From positions 558,001 through 622,000 of the forward strand of contig NZ_ML133565.1 of assembly GCF_003985125.1 (NCBI RefSeq): a DNA stretch of 64,000 nt. The letters are read 5' to 3'. The position numbers and the translations under genes were made by a program. Shown here piece after piece: positions 8,171 through 16,684 of this stretch (the first letter of the stretch is position 1; every line of letters begins with the position of its first letter). This DNA comes from Rhizobium phaseoli. Lineage in GTDB: Bacteria > Pseudomonadota > Alphaproteobacteria > Rhizobiales > Rhizobiaceae. Below the pieces are notes generated by a model. That model had not been told where the DNA came from and ran no database searches. It saw only the letters and a program-made list of their open reading frames with translations.

Positions 8171-9895
8171 ATGCGAAGGCATTTATTGACCACGACAGCA
8201 GCGGTACTGCTGGCCATGACCGGGTCGGCCTATGCCGGCATGGACGAGGCAAAGACTTTCCTGGATAAAGAGATCGGCGACATGTCGACGCTCTCTCGCG
8301 CCGACCAGGAAAAGGAAATGCAGTGGTTCGTCGATGCTGCGAAGCCCTTCGCCGGCATGGAGATCAAGGTCGTTTCGGAAACCTTGACCACCCACAAGTA
8401 TGAGTCCGAGGTTCTGGCTCCGGCCTTTACTGCGATCACCGGCATCAAGGTCACGCACGACGTCATTCAAGAGGGCGACGTTGTCGAGAAGATCCAGACA
8501 CAGATGCAGACCGGTCAGAACCTTTATGACGGCTGGGTCAACGACTCCGACCTGATCGGGACCCACTGGCGCTATCAACAGGTGCGCAACCTGACTGACT
8601 GGATGGCCGGCGAAGGCAAGGACGTTACCAACCCCGGCCTCGATATCGACGACTTCATCGGCACCAAGTTCACGACGGCGCCGGATAAGAAGCTCTACCA
8701 GCTTCCTGACCAGCAGTTCGCCAACCTCTACTGGTTCCGCTACGACTGGTTCAACGACGAGAAGAACAAGGCCGATTTCAAGGCGAAATACGGCTACGAC
8801 CTCGGCGTTCCGGTCAACTGGTCGGCCTACGAGGACATTGCTGAATTCTTTACCGGCCGTGACGAGAACGGCAAGAAGGTCTTCGGCCACATGGACTACG
8901 GCAAGAAGGACCCGTCGCTCGGCTGGCGCTTCACCGACGCCTGGCTTTCCATGGCCGGCAACGGCGACAAGGGCCTGCCGAACGGTCTTCCGGTCGACGA
9001 ATGGGGTATCAAGGTCGACGAAAAGTCGCGTCCCGTCGGCTCATGCGTCGCGCGCGGCGGTGATACCAACGGCCCGGCCTCCGTCTACTCGATCCAGAAG
9101 TATCTCGACTGGTTGAAGGCCTACGCACCGCCGGAAGCTCAGGGCATGACCTTCTCGGAATCCGGTCCGGTTCCGGCACAGGGTAACGTCGCGCAGCAGA
9201 TCTTCTGGTACACGGCCTTTACAGCAGACATGGTCAAGCCTGGCCTGCCTGTCATGAACGAAGACGGTACGCCGAAATGGCGCATGGCACCGAGCCCGCA
9301 CGGCGTTTACTGGAAAGACGGCATGAAGCTCGGCTATCAGGACGTCGGTTCCTGGACTCTGATGAAGTCGACCCCGACGGACCGTGCGAAAGCGGCCTGG
9401 CTCTATGCGCAGTTCGTGACCTCCAAGACGGTTGACGTGAAGAAGAGCCAGCTCGGTCTCACCTTCATTCGCGAATCCACCATTCGCGATAAGAGCTTTA
9501 CGGAGCGTGCTCCGAAGCTCGGCGGTCTGATCGAGTTCTATCGTTCGCCTGCGCGTGTTCAGTGGTCGCCAACCGGTACCAACGTTCCCGACTATCCGAA
9601 GCTGGCTCAGCTTTGGTGGCAGGCAATCGGTGACGCGTCCTCCGGTGCGAAGACGCCGCAGGAAGCCATGGATTCTCTCTGCGGCGAGCAGGAGAAGGTC
9701 ATGGGTCGTATCGAGAAATCGGGCGTCCAGGGCGATATCGGCCCGAAGCTCGCCGAAGAGCATGATCTCGCTTATTGGAACGCGGATGCGGTGAAGAAGG
9801 GCAACCTTGCGCCGCAGCTGAAGATCGAGAACGAGAAGGAAAAGCCGGTCACCGTCAACTACGACGAACTCGTCAAAAGCTGGCAGTCGAAGTAA
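8171..9895 (+). CDS. glpV: Periplasmic glycerol-binding protein GlpV
   Basis: A 574-residue extracellular solute-binding protein, longer than typical family-1 binding proteins but usual for this glycerol system. The N-terminus is a Sec signal peptide (MRRHLLTTTAAVLLAMTGSAYA, likely cut after AYA). GGAGG at 8161-8165 supports ATG 8171; the frame stays open upstream to 8099 but that part lacks any signal-peptide character. The mature protein is rich in Trp and Tyr, for example YQLPDQQFANLYWFRYDWF. It would capture glycerol in the periplasm and hand it to GlpPQ. It is the last gene of the transporter block, before a hairpin and glpK. Confidence 0.9.
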   Translation: MRRHLLTTTAAVLLAMTGSAYAGMDEAKTFLDKEIGDMSTLSRADQEKEMQWFVDAAKPFAGMEIKVVSETLTTHKYESEVLAPAFTAITGIKVTHDVIQEGDVVEKIQTQMQTGQNLYDGWVNDSDLIGTHWRYQQVRNLTDWMAGEGKDVTNPGLDIDDFIGTKFTTAPDKKLYQLPDQQFANLYWFRYDWFNDEKNKADFKAKYGYDLGVPVNWSAYEDIAEFFTGRDENGKKVFGHMDYGKKDPSLGWRFTDAWLSMAGNGDKGLPNGLPVDEWGIKVDEKSRPVGSCVARGGDTNGPASVYSIQKYLDWLKAYAPPEAQGMTFSESGPVPAQGNVAQQIFWYTAFTADMVKPGLPVMNEDGTPKWRMAPSPHGVYWKDGMKLGYQDVGSWTLMKSTPTDRAKAAWLYAQFVTSKTVDVKKSQLGLTFIRESTIRDKSFTERAPKLGGLIEFYRSPARVQWSPTGTNVPDYPKLAQLWWQAIGDASSGAKTPQEAMDSLCGEQEKVMGRIEKSGVQGDIGPKLAEEHDLAYWNADAVKKGNLAPQLKIENEKEKPVTVNYDELVKSWQSK

Positions 9896-9942
9896 GGCGG
9901 ACCGCGGCCGGAGGCGACGAGGCTTCCGGCCATTCACTTCCC

Positions 9943-9965
9943 GCCACCGGCAGCAGGCCGGTGGC
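9943..9965 (+). terminator. Hairpin between glpV and glpK
   Basis: GCCACCGGC (9943-9951) pairs perfectly with GCCGGTGGC (9957-9965) around a 5-base loop. No U-run follows, so it may be an mRNA-stabilising or partial attenuation structure rather than a strong terminator. It would let the binding-protein message outnumber glpK. Confidence 0.4.
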
Positions 9966-9998
9966 ACCCACAATCTTTCTCTCATGACATCCCCGCAT

Positions 9999-10014
9999 CC
10001 GCCCTCCTGGGCGG
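9999..10014 (+). other. Second short hairpin before glpK
   Basis: CCGCCC (9999-10004) pairs with GGGCGG (10009-10014) around the loop TCCT. It ends 28 bp before the glpK start and could affect glpK translation or mRNA processing. Function is inferred. Confidence 0.3.
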
Positions 10015-10042
10015 AGCGGTTTCGTGCGAGCCGGAGACGGAT

Positions 10043-11545
10043 ATGAGCGGCTATATTCTTTCGATCGACCAGGGCACCACGTCTTCGCGCGCGATTATCT
10101 TCGATGGCGGCATGAAAATGGCGGGGTCCGCGCAGGCGGAGATCACCCAATATTATCCGCAGCCCGGATGGGTGGAGCACGACGCGGCCGAAATCTGGCA
10201 GTCCGTCGCCGATACGGCGCGCAAGGCGATCGCCGATGCCGGTTTGAAGCCTACCGATATTTCCGCCGTCGGCATCACCAACCAGCGCGAGACGGCGGTC
10301 GTCTGGGATCGCCGGTCCGGAACTCCTCTTCACCGCGCGATCGTCTGGCAGGACCGGCGCACAGCGGAAATGTGCGAAAGCCTGAAGGCGGACGGATATG
10401 AGAAGCTGTTCAGCGCCAAGACCGGGCTGCTGCTCGATCCGTATTTTTCGGGGACCAAGCTGCGCTGGCTGCTCGACAATGTCGATGGGCTGCGCGAGAA
10501 GGCGGAGGCGGGCGAGGTCTGCTTCGGCACGATCGACAGTTGGTTGATCTACAAGCTGACCGGCGGCCGCGTGCATGCGACCGATGCTACCAATGCATCG
10601 CGAACGCTGCTCTACAATATCGATGACGGCGCCTGGGACGCGGAACTGCTCGGCATTCTCGGTATTCCCCCTGCCATGCTGCCCGAGGTCAAGGAATGCG
10701 CCGACGATTTCGGCCGCGTCGACAAGGCTCTCTTCGGCGCGGAGCTTCCGATCCTCGGGGTCGCCGGCGACCAGCAGGCAGCCGCGATGGGCAATGCCTG
10801 CTTCGAGCCCGGCATGATGAAATCCACCTATGGCACCGGCTGTTTCGCCTTACTGAATACCGGCCGGGACCGTGTTTCCTCGTCCAACCGGATGCTGACG
10901 ACCATCGCCTGCCGGCTCGACGGCGAGACCACTTATGCCCTCGAAGGCTCGATCTTCATCGCCGGCGCCGCCGTGCAGTGGCTGCGCGATGGGCTCGGCA
11001 TCATCGAGCAGGCGTCCGAGGCAGGCGTGCTCGCGGCCAAGGCTGATCCCGGGCAGCAGGTCTATATCGTCCCCGCCTTCACCGGGCTGGGCGCGCCTTA
11101 TTGGGATCCGGCGGCGCGCGGCGCGATCTTCGGCCTGACGCGCAACAGTGGACCGGCGGAATTTGCCCGCGCCGTGCTTGAATCCGTCGCCTATCAGACG
11201 CTGGACCTGCTCGTGGCGATGAAGAAGGACTGGGGTGTCAACCAGCTGGAAACCGTGCTGCGAGTCGACGGTGGCATGGCGGCTTCGGACTGGACGATGC
11301 AATGCCTCGCCGACATGACCGGAAATCCGGTCGACCGCTCGGCAATCCGCGAGACGACGGCGCTTGGCGCGGCCTGGCTTGCCGGTTCGAAGGCCGGCAT
11401 CTGGCCCGGCAGGCGGGAGTTTGTACAAGCCTGGGTCTGCGACCGCCGCTTCAGCCCTTCGATGGAGGAGGGCGAGCGTCAGGGCAAGATCATCGGCTGG
11501 AAGAATGCCGTATCGCGGATGATCTCGGACGCTTCGGTGGGATAG
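10043..11545 (+). CDS. glpK: Glycerol kinase
   Basis: Phosphorylates glycerol with ATP to sn-glycerol-3-phosphate in the cytoplasm, supplying GlpD and the likely GlpR inducer. It is a 500-residue FGGY-family protein of the usual length. Motifs include [16 protein letters not shown] at the N-terminus (phosphate-1 region), the NQRET substrate segment, [16 protein letters not shown] and [11 protein letters not shown] in the middle, and [20 protein letters not shown] in the C-terminal domain. It follows glpV by 147 bp containing two hairpins, so it may be read through from the transporter operon or have its own promoter. Confidence 0.95.
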   Translation: MSGYILSIDQGTTSSRAIIFDGGMKMAGSAQAEITQYYPQPGWVEHDAAEIWQSVADTARKAIADAGLKPTDISAVGITNQRETAVVWDRRSGTPLHRAIVWQDRRTAEMCESLKADGYEKLFSAKTGLLLDPYFSGTKLRWLLDNVDGLREKAEAGEVCFGTIDSWLIYKLTGGRVHATDATNASRTLLYNIDDGAWDAELLGILGIPPAMLPEVKECADDFGRVDKALFGAELPILGVAGDQQAAAMGNACFEPGMMKSTYGTGCFALLNTGRDRVSSSNRMLTTIACRLDGETTYALEGSIFIAGAAVQWLRDGLGIIEQASEAGVLAAKADPGQQVYIVPAFTGLGAPYWDPAARGAIFGLTRNSGPAEFARAVLESVAYQTLDLLVAMKKDWGVNQLETVLRVDGGMAASDWTMQCLADMTGNPVDRSAIRETTALGAAWLAGSKAGIWPGRREFVQAWVCDRRFSPSMEEGERQGKIIGWKNAVSRMISDASVG

Positions 11546-11639
11546 CCGCTCGTCTCGTGGGCAAACCATCGCTGTGCTGCGCCGGCCGGATAGCCTGCCA
11601 ACCCACCGCACCTCCATCGTATGATGTGGGCGCAATGCA

Positions 11640-11649
11640 ATTGTACAAT
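11640..11649. promoter_or_regulatory. Perfect palindrome ATTGTACAAT in the glpK/pdxA convergent gap
   Basis: A 10-bp perfect palindrome in the 216-bp gap between the convergent ends of glpK and pdxA. Its TTGTA half-site resembles the TTGTAA element found before the dehydrogenase and aldolase operons. The gap holds no gene start, so a regulatory role is doubtful. I see no strong terminator in this gap. Confidence 0.2.
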
Positions 11650-11761
11650 GATCAGAAGTCTTTCGAGTTTCCCTGAGCCGGATAACAACATGGTCGACGT
11701 CGTCGCTGTTTCTTCTAGCGCCCGGATCAGCCAATCGGTGACGTAAACAGATATCGTAATT

Positions 11762-12748
11762 TCACGCCTTCTGGCGTGGGGACCGGGCCATCAGGCGGGC
11801 ATAGGCGATGGCTGAGAGCATGTTGATGTGGTTGGCCTTTCCCGTGCCGGCAATGTCGAAAGCGGTGCCGTGATCGACCGACACCCGGTCGATCGGCAGG
11901 CCGAGCGAGACGTTGACGGCCGTTTCGAAGGCGACGAGCTTGATCGGGATGTGGCCCTGGTCGTGATACTGGGCGATGACAAGATCGAAGGCGCCGTTAT
12001 AGGCGCGGGCGAAGACTGTGTCGGCCGATATCGGCCCGACGACGTCGATGCCATTGGCCTGCGCCTGTTCGACGGCGGGCGCCAGGAATTCCATGTCCTC
12101 GGTGCCGAATAGGCCGTTTTCGCCGCAATGCGGGTTGAGGCCGGCAACGGCGATGCGCGCTTTCTTGCCGAGGCGCAGGAAATGGCGGTGGCCAGCCTCG
12201 ATGGTCGCGAGCACCCGCTCGGTCTTGGCGCGCTCGATTGCGCCCTTTAGCGAGATATGGGTCGAGACATGGATGGTGTTCAGCCGCTCTGAGGCAAGCA
12301 GCATGAAGGAGCTCTTCGAGCCAGTGAGATGGGCGAGCAGCCCGGTATGGCCGTCATGATGATGGCCGGCGAGGTTCATCGCCTCCTTGTTGATCGGCGC
12401 GGTGACGATGACATCGGCTTCGCCAGTCATGGCGAGATTGACGGCACGGGTGATATAGCGCACCGAGGCATCGCCGGCGACGGGGCTGACCTTGCCGATC
12501 TCGGGCAGGGCCGCGCCGAGCGGAACTTCATCGACAGCGATCCTGTCATCGCCGGGGGCATCGGCCGGACCGAATTTCAGCCCGGTGCCGCTGACGCGGT
12601 CGGCGCGCTCCAGCGCTTCGACATTGCCGACGATGACGAAATCGCGACGCTCTTCGCTCGGAAGAGCCGCCATGGCCTTGACGATCACCTCGGGGCCGAC
12701 GCCGGCGGGATCACCGAGCGTGACGGCGACTTTCGCATTCCTGTCCAT
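11762..12748 (-). CDS. pdxA2: PdxA2-like 4-phospho-D-threonate/erythronate dehydrogenase
   Basis: A 328-residue member of the PdxA family, NAD-dependent oxidative decarboxylases of phosphorylated hydroxy acids. Visible motifs are [12 protein letters not shown] at the N-terminus, the metal/substrate histidines in [33 protein letters not shown] and [15 protein letters not shown]. The nearby DUF1537 kinase argues for the catabolic PdxA2 branch, where phosphorylated D-threonate or D-erythronate is converted to DHAP and CO2, rather than vitamin B6 synthesis. ATG 12748 follows an AAGGGA; a TTG six bases upstream is an alternative. It lies 30 bp downstream of the dehydrogenase gene, in one operon. 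Confidence 0.82.
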   Translation of the reverse strand: MDRNAKVAVTLGDPAGVGPEVIVKAMAALPSEERRDFVIVGNVEALERADRVSGTGLKFGPADAPGDDRIAVDEVPLGAALPEIGKVSPVAGDASVRYITRAVNLAMTGEADVIVTAPINKEAMNLAGHHHDGHTGLLAHLTGSKSSFMLLASERLNTIHVSTHISLKGAIERAKTERVLATIEAGHRHFLRLGKKARIAVAGLNPHCGENGLFGTEDMEFLAPAVEQAQANGIDVVGPISADTVFARAYNGAFDLVIAQYHDQGHIPIKLVAFETAVNVSLGLPIDRVSVDHGTAFDIAGTGKANHINMLSAIAYARLMARSPRQKA

Positions 12749-12778
12749 GATCAAGGTCCCTTCTGAAAACCGTGTCGC

Positions 12779-13912
12779 CTAAAAAGCGGCTGCGTAAATC
12801 GAGCGAATGTCGGCGCGGGTAAGATCGCGCGGATTGTTGTCGAGCAGGCGGCGAATGGCAAAGGCGTCGTCGGCCATGGCGTCGAGATCGCTTTCCGGCA
12901 CGCCGAGGCCTGACAGTTTCATCTCGATGCCAAGTTCGGCGCAGAAAGCATAGGCCGCATCGAAGACGGAGCCTGAGTTTTCCGAGGTTTGACGCCCAAG
13001 CGCTGCCATCACCGCTTTCGTCTTCTCGGGCGCAGACGGCGTGTTGAAGGCGAGAACATGCGGGAAGATCAGCGCATTCGCAGCGCCATGCGCGACATGC
13101 CAGCGTGTACCGAGCGGATAGGCCAGCGCATGGCCGCCGGCGGTATTGACCGGACCGAGGCAGAAGCCGCCATAGAGCGAGGCGAGCGACAGGCCGGAGC
13201 GCGCTTCGGCATCGTTGCCGTCCTTGACGGCGCGGGCGAGATATTTGCCGACCAGCCGCGTTCCCTCGATCGCGTAGATATCGACCATCGGATGGGCCTT
13301 GCGATTGGTGAACGCTTCGACGCAATGGGCCATGGCGTCGACGCCGGTGGCGGCCGTCGTGCGCGCCGGCACGCTGAAGGTGAGCGCCGGATCGATGACG
13401 GCGATATCGGCCAGCATGTGCAGGCTTTCGACAGCGAGCTTCGCCATCGTCCTGGGGTCGGTGACGAGCGCGCGGATGCCGGCCTCGCTGCCGGTGCCCG
13501 ATGTCGTTGGCACCTGGGCGAGCGCTGCCTTGCGCGGCCCGTGCACCTTGTTCGGGCCGACGACGTCATGCAACGTCTGCGCGGAGCCGGCAAGAACGGC
13601 GGCGAGTTTTGCCAGATCCATGGCGCTGCCGCCGCCGAAGCCGACAATCAGCTCGGCGTCGGCGCCGTTTGCCGCCGAGAGCACCTTTTCGAGGTTGGCG
13701 GTATCCGGCTCGGGCGTCACTTCGGCAAAGACTGTCACCTCGCCCTTTAATTCCAGCAGGTCGATGCGCGAGGCATTGAAAGCATCGGAGATGACGAGCG
13801 TGCGCCTATAACCCTTTTCGGCAGCCCATTTGCCGAGCTTTGCCGCCGTGCCGATGCCGAATTCGATCAGATGCGGCCGGACGATCGTGATTGGCGAATC
13901 CAAGCTGGCCAT
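12779..13912 (-). CDS. Iron-containing alcohol dehydrogenase family protein
   Basis: A 377-residue member of the iron-dependent group III dehydrogenase family (alcohol dehydrogenases, maleylacetate reductases). The NAD-binding part has GFGGGSAMDLAKLAA (about residues 81-95), then VPTTSGTGSEA. The metal-site region is DAMAHCVEAF, GGHALAYPLG and the HGAANALIFPHV block. Substrate is unknown; in this locus it may handle an aldehyde or hydroxy acid made by the aldolase next door. ATG 13912 is preferred because AGGAGGA lies just upstream; the frame continues to 13957 without a better site. It leads the operon with pdxA2, and a TTATTGTAA element lies 46 bp upstream. Confidence 0.82.
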   Translation of the reverse strand: MASLDSPITIVRPHLIEFGIGTAAKLGKWAAEKGYRRTLVISDAFNASRIDLLELKGEVTVFAEVTPEPDTANLEKVLSAANGADAELIVGFGGGSAMDLAKLAAVLAGSAQTLHDVVGPNKVHGPRKAALAQVPTTSGTGSEAGIRALVTDPRTMAKLAVESLHMLADIAVIDPALTFSVPARTTAATGVDAMAHCVEAFTNRKAHPMVDIYAIEGTRLVGKYLARAVKDGNDAEARSGLSLASLYGGFCLGPVNTAGGHALAYPLGTRWHVAHGAANALIFPHVLAFNTPSAPEKTKAVMAALGRQTSENSGSVFDAAYAFCAELGIEMKLSGLGVPESDLDAMADDAFAIRRLLDNNPRDLTRADIRSIYAAAF

Positions 13913-13957
13913 GAACCAGTCCTCCTGCGAGATCTTGCGGCGATAGTGTCGCGTCAT

Positions 13958-13966
13958 TTATTGTAA
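13958..13966 (+). promoter_or_regulatory. TTATTGTAA element upstream of the dehydrogenase-pdxA2 operon
   Basis: The 9-mer TTATTGTAA occurs here, at 16523-16531, and inverted at 16596-16604, each time in a control region of this catabolic locus. Here it lies 46 bp upstream of the dehydrogenase start. It is a candidate operator for the GntR protein encoded at 23444; this is inferred from recurrence only. Confidence 0.35.
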
Positions 13967-14197
13967 AGTTGTAAGATCAATGTCAAGCCGACAATCCAGA
14001 TCGGCGGAAATTTTATCGCCGAGCATGCCGCAGAACAGGCCCCAGGCCATTTCTTCGTTCCAGTATATGACTTAAAATCAGATGCTTACATGTGTGTGGA
14101 TCGAACGGTCGGTTAAAAGGTTAGCCGCCATCATGTCGGCGGCGGCGAGGCCAACCCTGTTGTCAAATCCTCGGCGTGACCGGCCGATCTCCCTGTG

Positions 14198-14219
14198 TCC
14201 CGCATGGTCTCATGCGGGA
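14198..14219 (-). terminator. Hairpin downstream of the sialidase-like gene
   Basis: TCCCGCATG (14198-14206) pairs perfectly with CATGCGGGA (14211-14219) around a 4-base loop, 39 bp beyond the stop of the minus-strand sialidase-like gene. There is no U-tract on either side, so it may be a weak terminator or a 3'-end stabiliser. Confidence 0.4.
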
Positions 14220-14257
14220 TCGGAAAGCAGATTTACAATTCCAGGCCGGCATTTTGC

Positions 14258-15445
14258 TTACGGCAGCGCTTGCGAGGCGAGCCGCACATATTTGATGGCT
14301 CGCCGGTAATAGGTGTAGGCGACATGGAGCGTGCCGTCGCTGCCCTGGATGACCGAGGGATAGGAGAATTCGCGGTTCAGCGAATCCTTGGAATTGTTGC
14401 TGAGACAGAAGCCGTCGCCTGTATCGAGATCCATGCGATGCGGAAAGGTCCTGCCGCCATCCCTCGAAATCGCCAGGCTGAGCGGTGCGCGCGGCACACC
14501 CCAGACCGCCTTGCGGCCGGTATCGGCAACAGCAACAGCGGACTCTCCAGCCTCGTCACCCTCGATTTCGTCGTAGAGAGACTGACGCCGCGCATCCGAC
14601 ATATCAGCATTCGAATGGTTGTAAACCATTCCAATCCCTCCATTATCCAGAACAGTGGCCTGGATTGAGGAGTTGTTGTTCGGCAGTTCGGTCGGCTCGG
14701 GCGGGCTCCAGGTTTCGCCGCCATCCGCCGATCGGCTGGAAAGAATGGTTTCGGCGAAGCGATTGCGGTAGAAGGCGACCATGTCGCCGCCGCCAAGCGG
14801 CAGAATGTTCATGTGGACGGCGCCGATGCTGTCGGGAATATCGCGCATTTGCCAGCTGGCGCCGCCGTCGCGCGAGATCAGCACCGCTGCCGTATCGGCA
14901 TCGCCACTCCAGCGTTGGCCCTCAAGCCCGACGCAGCGGAAGATCGGCAGCAGCCAGTCGCCACGGTCGTTGACGACGATCTGTTGGCGAACGAAGGTAC
15001 CGGGGCTTTCGCAGAGGATCTGGACCGGACCGAATGTCTTGCCGCCGTCACCCGAAATCCGGCATTTGACAATCGAGCCATCCTGGTTGCCGGAGGTCTG
15101 CGATGTGTAGAGCAGCCATGTCGTTCCGTCCGGCGCGTTGAAAATCAATGGGTTCTGCTCTGATTTCTCCGGATCGTCGCTCATCTTTTCCGGTTCCGAC
15201 CACCGCTCGGAGCCCGGTGGCAGCCGCGACATGTAAATCGAAATATCTCCCATGCCCTCCATCGTGCCGCCGAACCAGACGCAGCTCAGCGTGCCGTCGG
15301 GAAGAAAGGCGAGATTTGCTGCATGATTCTGGATGCAGGGCGAGGGCAGGTAGGCATCGGCGCGGCCCGCGACAGAGGGGTGAGGGGTGACGGCCCCGGT
15401 CATCAGAGCGGGCACGTCTTCCGGAGGCAGGCCGGTAAATGTCAT
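14258..15445 (-). CDS. Sialidase-like (BNR/Asp-box) beta-propeller protein
   Basis: A 395-residue protein of the BNR_2/sialidase fold. At least four Asp-box repeats can be read: SGDGGKTF, SRDGGASW, SADGGETW and SRDGGRTF. The Asp boxes mark blades of a six-bladed propeller. No signal peptide is seen (start MTFTGLPPEDVPALM), so it is predicted cytoplasmic, unlike secreted neuraminidases. The family includes exo-sialidases and other glycan-processing or lyase-like enzymes, so the substrate is open. ATG 15445 follows GAGGAG, and the gene starts 10 bp after the aldolase stop, suggesting one operon and linked steps. Confidence 0.75.
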   Translation of the reverse strand: MTFTGLPPEDVPALMTGAVTPHPSVAGRADAYLPSPCIQNHAANLAFLPDGTLSCVWFGGTMEGMGDISIYMSRLPPGSERWSEPEKMSDDPEKSEQNPLIFNAPDGTTWLLYTSQTSGNQDGSIVKCRISGDGGKTFGPVQILCESPGTFVRQQIVVNDRGDWLLPIFRCVGLEGQRWSGDADTAAVLISRDGGASWQMRDIPDSIGAVHMNILPLGGGDMVAFYRNRFAETILSSRSADGGETWSPPEPTELPNNNSSIQATVLDNGGIGMVYNHSNADMSDARRQSLYDEIEGDEAGESAVAVADTGRKAVWGVPRAPLSLAISRDGGRTFPHRMDLDTGDGFCLSNNSKDSLNREFSYPSVIQGSDGTLHVAYTYYRRAIKYVRLASQALP

Positions 15446-15455
15446 GGCGATCTCC

Positions 15456-16361
15456 TCAAGGCAGTTTGGCGTAGCTATCCGCGAGGGCGGCATAATCGGC
15501 CTCGCTCAGCGGCATCAGCGGTGCGCGCGTACGCTTCCAGGCGGGGTTGCCTGTCTTCAGCCCAACCATTGCCTTGATCGTCGGAATCTGAACGTAGGAG
15601 TTGGACAGCGTGCGATAGGCGTTGATGCGCGCCTGCGCCGCCTCGACATCGGCGGCGCGCGCTTCGTCATGAACATGGTCGTAAACGGTGCGCAGCGAAT
15701 CCGCCACCAGATTGGAGGTGGCCGTGATGCAACCTGCGCCGCCGGCCTTCATCAGCGGCAACAGAAGCGGATCGGCGCCGGCCAGCACCGAGAAGCCGGG
15801 ATGAGCGGCGATGATGGCCTGCATGTTGTTGAAATCGCCGGCCGATTCCTTAATGCCGACGACCGTTTCCGGGAAGGCCGCAATCAGCCGGCCGATCAGC
15901 GGAAGGGATAGCGGAACAGCCGAAACCTGCGGGATATGATAGAGAATGACCCGCAGACGCGTGTCGGCGACCTTTTCCAGTACCTGCGAATAGGCGGCGA
16001 ACAGGCCGTCGTCGGAGACGCCCTTGTAATAAAAGGGCGGCAGCATCACCACTTTGGTGACGCCGAGCGACAGTGCGTGCCGGGTCAGTTCCACGGTCTC
16101 GGGAATGGCGACGACGCCGGTGCCCGGCAAAAGCCTGTCGGCTGGAATGCCGGCCTTCACAGCCGCTTCCAGAATGGCGCGCCGCTCGCTGCCGGAGAAG
16201 GAATTGGCCTCACCGGTGGTGCCGAGCAGGGCCACGCCATGGCATCCCTCGGTCAGCAGCCGGCGGCAATGGTCGGTGAAAAGCGCGAGATCCGGCGTGT
16301 TGTCTGCTGTCAGCGGCGTTGCGGCCGCGCTGAAGACGCCAGTGATCCTATGGTGGCTCAT
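15456..16361 (-). CDS. Dihydrodipicolinate synthase/N-acetylneuraminate lyase family protein
   Basis: A 301-residue class I aldolase-type TIM barrel. The Schiff-base lysine is in GIKESAGDF, the catalytic tyrosine in YHIPQVS, and the substrate-carboxylate loop is LGTTGEANSFS. Members condense or cleave pyruvate with an aldehyde (DapA, NanA, KDG aldolase and others). True lysine biosynthesis is unlikely here because the neighbours are catabolic. Cleavage of a 2-keto acid sugar to pyruvate plus an aldehyde fits the context. ATG 16361 follows GGAGGGG; an upstream extension to 16430 is poorly supported. It is first gene of the operon with the sialidase-like gene. Confidence 0.82.
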   Translation of the reverse strand: MSHHRITGVFSAAATPLTADNTPDLALFTDHCRRLLTEGCHGVALLGTTGEANSFSGSERRAILEAAVKAGIPADRLLPGTGVVAIPETVELTRHALSLGVTKVVMLPPFYYKGVSDDGLFAAYSQVLEKVADTRLRVILYHIPQVSAVPLSLPLIGRLIAAFPETVVGIKESAGDFNNMQAIIAAHPGFSVLAGADPLLLPLMKAGGAGCITATSNLVADSLRTVYDHVHDEARAADVEAAQARINAYRTLSNSYVQIPTIKAMVGLKTGNPAWKRTRAPLMPLSEADYAALADSYAKLP

Positions 16362-16475
16362 ATCCCCTCCTTCGGCGCGTCCTGGCTTGCCGATCCGTGT
16401 CCGAACCGCGCGACTGCGCTCGATTGTCATGCCTCTGTCTGTGATGGAGTATTAAGAACTTTTCCATTGCAGCGC

Positions 16476-16494
16476 TTTTGTCAAGAAGACAAAA
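16476..16494. promoter_or_regulatory. Inverted repeat TTTTGTC-N5-GACAAAA
   Basis: A perfect 7-bp inverted repeat with a 5-bp spacer, 115 bp upstream of the aldolase start and 191 bp upstream of the importer start. Its symmetry and position in the divergent region make it a candidate operator for a dimeric regulator such as the locus GntR protein. Confidence 0.4.
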
Positions 16495-16522
16495 TGACTT
16501 GATCTGAAATCGAAAATTTATC

Positions 16523-16531
16523 TTATTGTAA
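16523..16531 (+). promoter_or_regulatory. TTATTGTAA element, copy 2
   Basis: Same 9-mer as at 13958, in the divergent aldolase/importer control region. Candidate operator; see the inverted copy at 16596. Confidence 0.35.
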
Positions 16532-16595
16532 TTGCTATGACTTTTTTAGAGATAAATTTTGTTCGAATGGAATTCGCGATTTTTTGTTGACATAT

Positions 16596-16604
16596 TTACA
16601 ATAA
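16596..16604 (-). promoter_or_regulatory. TTATTGTAA element, copy 3 (inverted)
   Basis: Reads TTACAATAA on the plus strand and overlaps a TACAAT hexamer (16597-16602) that could serve as a -10 element, so a bound regulator would block transcription of the importer operon starting at 16685. Confidence 0.35.
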
Positions 16605-16684
16605 CGAGAGAACGATAGGCGATGGATTGTGCTGCGCCTGGCAGCGCAGGGAGAGCGCTGCCGATTTCACCTGGGAGGAATGCC

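Larger units (their letters stand above)
13913..14257. other. 345-bp intergenic region between dehydrogenase and sialidase-like genes
   Basis: Contains the control region of the dehydrogenase-pdxA2 operon at its left end, with the TTATTGTAA element and a second TTGTAA at 13969-13974. At its right end lies a 9-bp hairpin downstream of the sialidase-like gene. The middle carries no convincing gene; the open frames there have no family resemblance or ribosome-binding site. Confidence 0.6.
16362..16684. other. 323-bp divergent control region
   Basis: AT-rich region between the aldolase operon (minus strand) and the ABC-importer operon (plus strand). It contains a 7-bp inverted repeat at 16476-16494, two copies of TTATTGTAA in opposite orientation, and a TTGACA at 16587-16592 that could be a -35 element for the plus-strand operon. 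No gene is apparent; the open frame from 16622 is only an upstream extension of the importer gene. Confidence 0.6.

Noticed and set aside
14258..16361. Sialic acid catabolism as the pathway of the sialidase-like and aldolase genes
   Set aside because: No NanK, NanE, NagA or NagB equivalents are present and the sialidase-like protein has no export signal. The DUF1537 kinase and PdxA2 point to acid sugars instead.
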